Origin: CAZYSK01 sp964649415
GTDB taxonomy: Bacteria; Chloroflexota; Anaerolineae; B4-G1
Reading direction: 5' to 3'
Assembly (NCBI GenBank): GCA_964649415.1
Contig: CAZYSK010000128.1
Span: 1 to 12,826 of the forward strand
Length of the DNA: 12,826 nucleotides
The first letter of the stretch is position 1; the number at the start of each line of letters is the position of its first letter. Below are positions 7,815 through 12,826 of this stretch, one piece after another. The notes below the pieces were generated by a model. It ran no database searches. It was not told the origin of the DNA and worked only from the letters and a program-made list of their open reading frames with translations. The translations under genes were made by a program, and so were the position numbers.

Positions 7815-7843
7815 TTGTCAAAAGCACGTGGTTGTGTTATGAT
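7815..7843 (+). promoter_or_regulatory. Extended -10 promoter of the rpsF operon
   Basis: TTGTCA (7815-7820) and TATGAT (7838-7843) each differ from consensus by one base and are 17 bp apart. TG at 7835-7836 forms an extended -10. Transcription should begin near 7850. Two hexamers, GCACGT (7824-7829) and ACGTGC (7854-7859), are inverted around the -10 and could be an operator, but they are short. Confidence 0.8.
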
Positions 7844-7849
7844 ACTGCG

Positions 7850-7929
7850 CGTTACGTGCCTGTAGGCGGGCTTTCCGCTCCCAGCCTTGAGTCTGGGGGC
7901 AATCCCATGGAAAGGAGGTGTGCCGTCTA
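7850..7929 (+). promoter_or_regulatory. Structured rpsF leader; candidate S6:S18 autoregulatory RNA
   Basis: The leader of about 80 nt contains a stem of GCTCCCAG (7877-7884) with CTGGGGGC (7893-7900), eight pairs including one G-U, around an eight-base loop. TGGG at 7894-7897 can instead pair with CCCA at 7904-7907. CTTTCC (7871-7876) is complementary to GGAAAG (7909-7914), which overlaps the Shine-Dalgarno sequence. The sequence CCG (7875-7877) sits at the 5' foot of the stem. Leaders that bind the S6:S18 complex and regulate rpsF operons are known, and a bulged CCG is part of that motif. I cannot show by eye that this leader fits the full model. Confidence 0.4.
7913..7918 (+). promoter_or_regulatory. 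Shine-Dalgarno sequence of rpsF
   Basis: AGGAGG stands 11 bases before the GTG at 7930. This decides the start, because the earlier in-frame GTG at 7918 overlaps the ribosome binding site itself. Confidence 0.8.
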
Positions 7930-8214
7930 GTGCGTAGTTATGAATTGGTGTTCATTGTTCCCCCGGATGCAGAGGGGGATGAGCTAAGCGCGGTTGTTGA
8001 TACAGTTGAAGGGCTGGTCAAACGTGTTGACGGAACGGTCGCGCGTGTTGACCCCTGGGGTTTGCGTCGGCTGGCCTATCCCATTCAAGGACAATGGGAA
8101 GGCCAGTATGTGTTGATGGTGCTTGAGATGGAACCGCAGAGTGTGTCTGAGCTGGAGCGTAGCCTCAAGCTGAATGAGCAGGTCATGCGTCATTTGGTCG
8201 TGCGCGTTGATTAG
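7930..8214 (+). CDS. rpsF: 30S ribosomal protein S6
   Basis: The 94-residue product is ribosomal protein S6, which binds the central domain of 16S rRNA as a pair with S18. It begins MRSYELVFIVPP, the usual S6 opening strand. The family signature WGLRRLAYPIQGQWEGQYVLM (residues 43-63) and the helix SVSELERSLKLNEQVMRHLVV (71-91) are intact. Length is typical of S6 without a C-terminal tail. The GTG start at 7930 gives the canonical N terminus, while a GTG at 7918 would add four residues. It is the first gene of the conserved rpsF-ssb-rpsR operon, and its RNA leader may carry feedback control by S6:S18. Confidence 0.97.
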   Translation: MRSYELVFIVPPDAEGDELSAVVDTVEGLVKRVDGTVARVDPWGLRRLAYPIQGQWEGQYVLMVLEMEPQSVSELERSLKLNEQVMRHLVVRVD

Positions 8215-8287
8215 GAGACGTGCGGATCGCCGGTCTTTGCGGGCCTGGTCGTGAAGTGCTGCATGAGTCGTGCCTTATGGGGTCGCT

Positions 8288-8683
8288 ATGTCTAGGGGGC
8301 TGAACAAGGTGATGGTGATTGGCGACGTGGGTCGCGATCCTGAGATGCGCTATACCCCCAGTGGGAAGCCGGTGACCTCTTTTGGCGTTGCCAGCACCCG
8401 GAGCTGGACAAACTCGGAGGGTGAGCGTCGCCAGGATACCGAATGGTTCAACGTAGTGGCGTGGGGTGGTCTTGCCGAAACCTGCAAACAGCACCTGCAT
8501 AGGGGACACCAGGTGTACGTTGAGGGGCGCCTGCAGACGCGCAGTTGGGGGGACGGTAAGGGCAACAAGCGCTTCCGCACTGAGCTGGTCGCCAGTGAAA
8601 TGGTCTTGTTGGGTGACCGCCCTGCACCTTCGGAGATGGCACAGGCCGTTGACGAAGATGCTGGGGATGCGGTCGCATTCTAG
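8288..8683 (+). CDS. ssb: Single-stranded DNA-binding protein
   Basis: The 131-residue product is a bacterial SSB that coats single-stranded DNA in replication, recombination and repair. The OB fold covers about residues 4-109 and has recognisable segments: LNKVMVIGDVGRDPEMRYTPSGKPVTSF (5-32), DTEWFNVVAWGGLAETC (50-66) and GHQVYVEGRLQTRSW (73-87). The tail is unusually short, about 20 residues, and ends EDAGDAVAF. The classic partner-binding tip DDDIPF is therefore missing, although acidic residues and a final Phe remain. ATG 8288 gives the standard MSRGLNKV start. Only a weak GGGG (8279-8282) precedes it, and an upstream GTG at 8270 would add six non-homologous residues. Its place between the S6 and S18 genes is the classic bacterial arrangement. 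Confidence 0.96.
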   Translation: MSRGLNKVMVIGDVGRDPEMRYTPSGKPVTSFGVASTRSWTNSEGERRQDTEWFNVVAWGGLAETCKQHLHRGHQVYVEGRLQTRSWGDGKGNKRFRTELVASEMVLLGDRPAPSEMAQAVDEDAGDAVAF

Positions 8684-8716
8684 CCGGCAGCGAATCGTAT
8701 TGTCGGCTCGGTGATT

Positions 8717-8724
8717 GAGGAGGT
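8717..8724 (+). promoter_or_regulatory. Shine-Dalgarno sequence of rpsR
   Basis: GAGGAGGT lies 8 bases (counted from its last G) before a TTG at 8732. It supports that TTG as the start rather than the in-frame GTG at 8711, which lies upstream of it and has no ribosome binding site. Confidence 0.75.
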
Positions 8725-8731
8725 TGAGTCG

Positions 8732-9058
8732 TTGAGCGAACGAGGAGGTCAAAGTAGACGGTCGAGATCGTCGGGAGGCGGACAGCGCAGACGGGATTCG
8801 CGTGGCAGGCGTTCCTCGTCTCGTCGTTTCGGACGCAGAAGAAGCCGAAAGTGCCTGTTCTGTGTGGAGAAGATAGCACACATTGACTACAAGCAGACAG
8901 ATTTGCTGCGCCGGTACCTGACTGACCGGGGAAAGATCCAACCACGGCGGCGAACGGGAACGTGTGCTAAACACCAGCGCCAGCTCTCTGTGGCGATCAA
9001 GCGTGCCCGCCACCTGGCAATGTTGCCATTCGTCGTGGAGTCCACTCGCCCCCGTTAG
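8732..9058 (+). CDS. rpsR: 30S ribosomal protein S18
   Basis: The 108-residue product is ribosomal protein S18, the partner of S6 on the small subunit platform. The conserved core runs from about residue 39 (RKCLFCVEKIAHIDYKQ) through RGKIQPRRRTGTCAKHQR (66-83) to AIKRARHLAMLPF (88-100). CxxC (Cys41, Cys44) together with Cys78 and His81 in TCAKH mark the zinc-binding form of S18. Before the core is a 38-residue extension made almost only of Arg, Ser, Gly and Gln, longer than in E. coli S18 and probably disordered and RNA-contacting. The start is set at TTG 8732 from the Shine-Dalgarno at 8717-8724. GTG 8711 would add seven residues (MIEEVES). This is the last gene of the rpsF-ssb-rpsR operon. 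No intrinsic terminator directly follows it. Confidence 0.96.
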   Translation: MSERGGQSRRSRSSGGGQRRRDSRGRRSSSRRFGRRRSRKCLFCVEKIAHIDYKQTDLLRRYLTDRGKIQPRRRTGTCAKHQRQLSVAIKRARHLAMLPFVVESTRPR

Positions 9059-9114
9059 GCGTGGTGTTTGATGCCTGACGTTTGACGGCTGCGATTCGTC
9101 GTGGGAACTATAGC

Positions 9115-9193
9115 AGAAACCAGGTCTCTTGGTGCGTTTTCCTGCGAAAACGCATCTCGGTGGGTGCATTCGATAGCGCAAGGCCTGGTTTCT
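9115..9193. repeat. Nested inverted repeat between rpsR and the parvulin-like gene
   Basis: An outer pair, AGAAACCAGG (9115-9124) and CCTGGTTTCT (9184-9193), is perfectly complementary. Inside it lies a perfect 9-bp hairpin, TGCGTTTTC (9133-9141) with GAAAACGCA (9146-9154), around a four-base loop CTGC. The unit of about 79 bp occupies half of the 153-bp gap between rpsR and the next gene. No T-run follows the inner stem, and only a broken TTAGCTTTT follows the outer one. It could be a palindromic mobile element, a structured RNA leader of the next gene, or a weak terminator of the rpsF operon. Confidence 0.65.
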
Positions 9194-9211
9194 TAGCTTT
9201 TGTCTAAACCT

Positions 9212-10432
9212 ATGGCAAAGAAACCGAAGAAGCATCATGTACCGACAGAACTGACGCGCAAGCAGCGCTCTCGCCTGGAGAGGGAGAAGCAGATTGAGAG
9301 CCTTCTCATCTGGGGCGTAGTCGCTGTAGGTGTTGCGATTGTAGGTGTTCTGGCCTACGGCGTCATCTCTGAGAAAGTGCTTAAGGCCCGTGAGCCGGTC
9401 GCCGTCGTGAATGACACGCCCATTACGACGGCTGAATTCCAGGCCAGGGTGCGTCTCCAGCGAGCGCAGTTGCTGAGTCAGCTTCAGCGCCTCATGACTG
9501 AGCAGCAGTCCCTCGATGCCACAGATCCCAACTCGCAGTTCTACCTGGAGTATATCCAAGAGAGTATGCGCGAGGTGCAGACCGAGTTGGCCGAGGAGAA
9601 CGCGCTGGTTCTTGGCGGTCAGGTTCTCGACCAGTTGACCCAGGAGGAGCTGATACGCCAGGAGGCGGAGCGACGCGGGATCGCTGTGACGTTGGATGAA
9701 CTGCAGCGGGAGATTGAACTGTCGTTTGGGTATGATCGTGATCCTGCTACTCCCACGCCAGCGTTGACTGCCACCTCTTCTCCGACGGGCACGGGGGAGG
9801 CCGCCACATCGTCCGCCACGCCGCTTCCAACACCGACTCCGATGACTGAGCAGGACTTCCGTCAGCGGTACTCAGAGTACGTGACGGAGATTCTTAAGCC
9901 GCTGGACGTTTCGGAACAGCAGTATCGGTCCTGGTTCGAGGCGGCGTTGCTGACCGAGAGGCTTCAGGAGCAGATGCTCGCAGATGTTCCTACGTCAGCG
10001 GATCAGGTCGAGTTGCGCCTGCTGGTCGTGGATGATGAGGACTGGGCAGATGAGCTGGTCGCCCGCCTGGACGAGGGAGAGGACTTCGAGGCGCTGGCAG
10101 ATGAGGTGCAGGGAGCAGCCGACGAGGACGAGGGCGTGACCGGATACAGCTCCGATTTGGGCTGGTTGCCCGAGAGCTACCTGGCGCTTTCTCTTGGGGA
10201 AGATGCGTCCGGGTTGGTGTTCGGTCTGGAGCCGGGGGAGCACAGCCAGCCGCTGTTGGACGAGGCAAGTGGTCAGTACCGGATCTTCGAGGCCACCGGG
10301 CACGAGGTACATGAGTTGGATGAATACCTGCGCGGGCAGATGGGCGAGGAAGCCTTTCAGACGTGGCTGGAGGCTCAGCAGGTGTTCGTCGAGCGCAAAT
10401 CGTATGGCGACCGTGTGCCAACGGAGCCATAG
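9212..10432 (+). CDS. Membrane-anchored SurA/parvulin-like peptidylprolyl isomerase family protein
   Basis: The protein has 406 residues. A basic N terminus (MAKKPKKHH, with Lys/Arg to residue 26) precedes one hydrophobic segment (about 30-52), so it is probably a signal-anchored protein with its bulk outside the membrane. A SurA-N-like helical region follows (about 62-175, opening AVVNDTPITTAEFQ), interrupted by a Ser/Thr/Pro-rich linker (178-211). A parvulin-type rotamase domain lies at about 262-365, with the conserved YSSDLGWLP (312-320) and LEPGEHSQPL (339-348). Both parvulin histidines appear lost: the usual ARHIL reads ELRLL near 267-271, and the usual GYHII reads QYRIF at 355-359. It may act as a holding chaperone rather than an isomerase. 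ATG 9212 is preferred, while TTG 9200 would add four residues. Neither start has a clear ribosome binding site. It is followed by a strong terminator. Confidence 0.85.
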   Translation: MAKKPKKHHVPTELTRKQRSRLEREKQIESLLIWGVVAVGVAIVGVLAYGVISEKVLKAREPVAVVNDTPITTAEFQARVRLQRAQLLSQLQRLMTEQQSLDATDPNSQFYLEYIQESMREVQTELAEENALVLGGQVLDQLTQEELIRQEAERRGIAVTLDELQREIELSFGYDRDPATPTPALTATSSPTGTGEAATSSATPLPTPTPMTEQDFRQRYSEYVTEILKPLDVSEQQYRSWFEAALLTERLQEQMLADVPTSADQVELRLLVVDDEDWADELVARLDEGEDFEALADEVQGAADEDEGVTGYSSDLGWLPESYLALSLGEDASGLVFGLEPGEHSQPLLDEASGQYRIFEATGHEVHELDEYLRGQMGEEAFQTWLEAQQVFVERKSYGDRVPTEP

Positions 10433-10450
10433 TCGGATAGCCTAACTGAC

Positions 10451-10477
10451 CCGGCCTCCATTGGAGGCCGGTTTTTT
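10451..10477 (+). terminator. Strong intrinsic terminator after the parvulin-like gene
   Basis: CCGGCCTCC (10451-10459) pairs with GGAGGCCGG (10463-10471) around a three-base loop. TTTTTT follows (10472-10477). It lies 18 bp after the stop codon. In the opposite direction the stem is not followed by a T-run, so it should stop + strand transcripts well but the rel transcript poorly. Confidence 0.93.
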
Positions 10478-10491
10478 GTTGGGGCCGTGTC

Positions 10492-12708
10492 CTATCTGGT
10501 GTGTCGCTGGGCCTCGATCACGTTTGGTAGCCGTTCGATCTTGGTCAGCACCCGGCTGAGCTGGCCGATGTGGCTGATTTCCAGGGTGATGTACAGCGTG
10601 ACGAGGTTCTTCCGCCTGCTCTTGCTCAAAGGCATGTTGACGGACGTCATGTTGATGTCCTCTCCGCTGATCACGCCGGAAATCTCATGCAGCAGCTTGG
10701 TGCGGTCGTAGGCCACGATGTGGATTGTTACAGGGACGGTCTGTGGTCGAGTACCCCAGTTGACCTCTATCAACCGCTCCGTATCGTCCATACGCAGTAT
10801 GTTGGGGCAGTCCCGGCGGTGGATGGTGACACCTCGCCCACGCGTGATGTAGCCGATGATGTCGTCTCCGGGCAGCGGGTGGCAGCATCTGGCCACCCGG
10901 GTCAGCAGCCCCCCTGTGCCCTGCACTTGTACCCCCTCAACTACTGTGTGGGGGAAGCTGAGCGGCTCGATCGTCGGCGCGTGGGCAGGTGGTTCAGGGG
11001 GGAGTTCCTCCTCCGCTGCACGAGCGCGCGTTTCGGCAATCTTGCTGACGATTTGCTGGCTGTTGATGTCCCCGAAGCCGACGGCGGCGTGGAAGTCGTC
11101 AAGCTTCTTGTAGCCGAAGAACCCGGCCACGGTGTCGTGGCCGAGTTGATCCAGCCCTAGCCGCTTCAGTTCGCGCTCGACGATCTCGCGCCCTTGAGCG
11201 ATGTTTTGCTCCCGATCCTGGCGGCGGAACCATTGGCGGATCTTGGTGCGCGCCCGGCTGGTTGTGACGTAGCCCAATGCCGGGTTGAGCCAGTCCCGGC
11301 TGGGTGCCGCTCGTTTGCCAGTGATGATCTCTACCCGGTCGCCCGTGTGCAACTGGTAATCCAGGCCGACCCACCTGTCGTTCACTCTGGCTCCCCGGCA
11401 GTTGTGACCGACCTCGGTGTGTACGTGATAGGCGAAATCAATCGGCGTCGCGCGTACCGGGAGGTCAATGAGCTTGCCCTTGGGCGTGAAGGCGTAGACG
11501 CGATCCTGGAAGACGTCAGTCTTCATCGCGTCCACGAACTCATCGGCGTCGGTGACTTCCTGCCGCCACTCGATCAGTGAGCGCAGCCACGCGATCTTTG
11601 CTTCGAACGTTTCGTCTCGCCTGCCCCCTTCCTTGTAGCGCCAGTGGGCAGCAATGCCGTACTCTGCGATTCGGTGCATCTCCCAGGTGCGGATTTGTAC
11701 CTCCAGTGTCCTGCCGTCGTCGCCCAGGACTGCCGTGTGCAGACTCTGGTACAGGTTGTCCTTGGGCGTAGCGATGTAGTCATCGAATTCGCCCGGGATG
11801 GGATTCCACTGTCCGTGCACGAGTCCCAGGATGCGATAGCAGTCAGGGACGGTCTGGGTGATCACGCGGATGCCTCGCATGTCGTATACCTGGCTGAAGG
11901 GCACCCCCTTGCGCTGCATCTTGCGGTAGATACTGTAGATGTGCTTGGGACGGCCTGAGATGTCTGCCTCGATACTCTCTTCGAGCAGTCTTCGCTGGAG
12001 CGTCTCGATATGCCGCTGGATGCTGGCCTCGCGCTGCGGTCGTCGTTCTTGAATGAGCGATGCGATCTCTCCGTAGGCAGCGGGATTCAGGTGACGCAGG
12101 CTCAGGTCCTCCAGTTGCCACTTCCACTGCCATACGCCCAGCCGGTTGGCCAACGGGGCGAAGATCTCCAGCGTCTCGCGGGCAAATGCCTTGCGGCGCT
12201 CCGGCACTAGGGGGGCGAGTGTGCGCATATTGTGCAGGCGGTCGGCCAGCTTGATGATCACGACGCGGATGTCCTTGGCCATGGCAAGGAACATCTTGCG
12301 CAGGCTTTCCGATTCCTGCTCGCCTCGTAGCTCCTCACTGGTCTGGCTAAACCGGTCAATCTGATCCTGTTCGATCCGCTCTAGCTTGGTCACACCGTCA
12401 ACCAGGCTTGCCACCTGCGGGCCGAATTCCTCCTGGATACTGTCCAAGTCGATGTCCGAGTCCTCAATTACATCGTGCATCAGGCCGGCGGCGATGGTAC
12501 CACTGTCCATGCCGATGTCTGTCAGCAGCGAGGCCACGGCCAACGGATGTTGGATGTATGGTTCGCCGGACTTGCGAACCTGGCCGGCATGGGCCTGTTC
12601 AGCGACAGCGTAGGCGCGCTGGATGAGATCCTGCGCCTCTTCAGTGTGTGCGTTGGATTGGATGCGCTCCAACACGTCTGATATGCTGAGGAGAGGCTGT
12701 TTGGTCAT
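10492..12708 (-). CDS. relA: Bifunctional (p)ppGpp synthetase/hydrolase (Rel/SpoT family)
   Basis: The 738-residue product is a long RelA-SpoT homologue, which makes and degrades the alarmone (p)ppGpp in response to amino acid starvation, on or near the ribosome. Domains in order are the HD hydrolase (about 25-180, with His54, HD at 78-79, ED at 82-83 and KLADRLHNMRT at 153-163), the synthetase (about 250-360, with KHIYSIYRKMQRKG, VYDMRGIRVI and LEVQIRTWEMHRIAEYGIAA), TGS (about 397-457), a helical linker, a zinc-finger-like segment (RCCHPLPGDDIIGY at 607-620, RRDCPN at 631-636) and ACT (about 657-735). The hydrolase residues are intact, so the enzyme should be bifunctional Rel rather than E. 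coli-type RelA. It converges on the parvulin-like gene. The ATG has no Shine-Dalgarno sequence and probably lies at or near the 5' end of the mRNA. No other start fits the family N terminus. Confidence 0.97.
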   Translation of the reverse strand: MTKQPLLSISDVLERIQSNAHTEEAQDLIQRAYAVAEQAHAGQVRKSGEPYIQHPLAVASLLTDIGMDSGTIAAGLMHDVIEDSDIDLDSIQEEFGPQVASLVDGVTKLERIEQDQIDRFSQTSEELRGEQESESLRKMFLAMAKDIRVVIIKLADRLHNMRTLAPLVPERRKAFARETLEIFAPLANRLGVWQWKWQLEDLSLRHLNPAAYGEIASLIQERRPQREASIQRHIETLQRRLLEESIEADISGRPKHIYSIYRKMQRKGVPFSQVYDMRGIRVITQTVPDCYRILGLVHGQWNPIPGEFDDYIATPKDNLYQSLHTAVLGDDGRTLEVQIRTWEMHRIAEYGIAAHWRYKEGGRRDETFEAKIAWLRSLIEWRQEVTDADEFVDAMKTDVFQDRVYAFTPKGKLIDLPVRATPIDFAYHVHTEVGHNCRGARVNDRWVGLDYQLHTGDRVEIITGKRAAPSRDWLNPALGYVTTSRARTKIRQWFRRQDREQNIAQGREIVERELKRLGLDQLGHDTVAGFFGYKKLDDFHAAVGFGDINSQQIVSKIAETRARAAEEELPPEPPAHAPTIEPLSFPHTVVEGVQVQGTGGLLTRVARCCHPLPGDDIIGYITRGRGVTIHRRDCPNILRMDDTERLIEVNWGTRPQTVPVTIHIVAYDRTKLLHEISGVISGEDINMTSVNMPLSKSRRKNLVTLYITLEISHIGQLSRVLTKIERLPNVIEAQRHTR

Positions 12709-12716
12709 GATAGTGC

Positions 12717-12745
12717 ATTGTAGTTCAAGTCTAGTTGCCGGTCAA
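12717..12745 (-). promoter_or_regulatory. Promoter of rel, predicted to give a leaderless mRNA
   Basis: Read on the - strand, TTGACC (12745-12740) and TACAAT (12722-12717) are 17 bp apart, each one base from consensus. Only eight bases separate the -10 box from the ATG at 12708, so transcription should start within one to three bases of the ATG. The lack of a Shine-Dalgarno sequence fits this. Confidence 0.75.
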
Positions 12746-12791
12746 CCCGCTCGGTGCGCCGGTGAGGCACTGGGGCTTTCGCAGCGAATAG

Positions 12792-12823
12792 CGCAACCCA
12801 GCTAGACCGAAGCCGCAACCCAG
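12792..12823. repeat. Two direct copies of CGCAACCCAG, 22 bp apart
   Basis: CGCAACCCAG occurs at 12792-12801 and 12814-12823, a spacing of about two helical turns and roughly 45-80 bp upstream of the rel promoter. It could be an activator site or chance. The window ends here, so further copies cannot be seen. The rest of 12746-12826 shows no gene. Confidence 0.3.
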
Positions 12824-12826
12824 GGA

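Noticed and set aside
9082..9114. TTGACG and TATAGC as a promoter for the parvulin-like gene
   Set aside because: The boxes are 21 bp apart, outside the normal 16-18 bp range, and no better pairing was found.
8183..9559. A 458-codon open frame on the - strand opposite ssb, rpsR and the parvulin-like gene
   Set aside because: It has low-complexity composition and no motifs, and it covers conserved ribosomal protein and SSB genes on the other strand.
10451..10471. The terminator stem as a bidirectional terminator for rel
   Set aside because: On the - strand the stem is followed by GTCAGTTAGG, not a T-run, so termination in that direction is not supported.
12736..12747. GCCGGTCAACC, similar to part of the inverted repeat at 25-92
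   Set aside because: The match is partial and covers the rel -35 box, so coincidence is the simpler explanation.

Overview
The window is an ordinary-looking, tightly packed piece of bacterial chromosome, GC-rich by eye, with frequent GTG and TTG starts. I see no transposase, phage gene, tRNA, rRNA or CRISPR array. Gene content and protein style (Rel-type stringent factor, zinc-type S18, a Lys/Arg-rich membrane-anchored parvulin-like protein with a Ser/Thr/Pro linker, a lone Roadblock/LC7 protein, a MoxR-DUF58-DUF4129 cluster) fit a member of the Chloroflexota, perhaps Anaerolineae-like. That placement is inference from memory of such genomes, not a search result.

Layout, left to right. (1) 116-3797, + strand: three overlapping genes for a MoxR AAA+ ATPase, a DUF58 protein and a multi-pass membrane protein with a C-terminal DUF4129 domain. 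Both junctions are TGATG overlaps. A 17-bp perfect inverted repeat precedes the first gene. (2) 3794-4267, +: a strong promoter whose -35 box overlaps the stop codon of the DUF4129 gene, then a single-domain Roadblock/LC7 protein. (3) 4394-7805, +: a terminator-like hairpin, then CTP synthase (pyrG) and, 9 bp later, a cytoplasmic gamma-glutamyltransferase-like enzyme. (4) 7815-9058, +: a clear extended -10 promoter, a structured leader of about 80 nt, and the rpsF-ssb-rpsR (S6, single-strand DNA-binding protein, S18) operon. (5) 9059-10477, +: a 150-bp gap with a nested inverted repeat, then a membrane-anchored SurA/parvulin-like protein that lacks the usual parvulin histidines, closed by a strong intrinsic terminator. 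(6) 10492-12745, - strand: a full-length bifunctional Rel (p)ppGpp synthetase/hydrolase, convergent with the previous gene. Its promoter lies so close to the ATG that the mRNA is probably leaderless or nearly so.

The genes do not form one pathway. They are housekeeping functions (nucleotide synthesis, ribosome and replication proteins, stringent response) plus a chaperone-like ATPase/membrane module of unknown substrate. I found no convincing new multi-gene system. The most useful leads are regulatory: the hairpin in front of pyrG, the rpsF leader, the leaderless rel start and the two inverted-repeat elements. All gaps between genes are under 300 bases.
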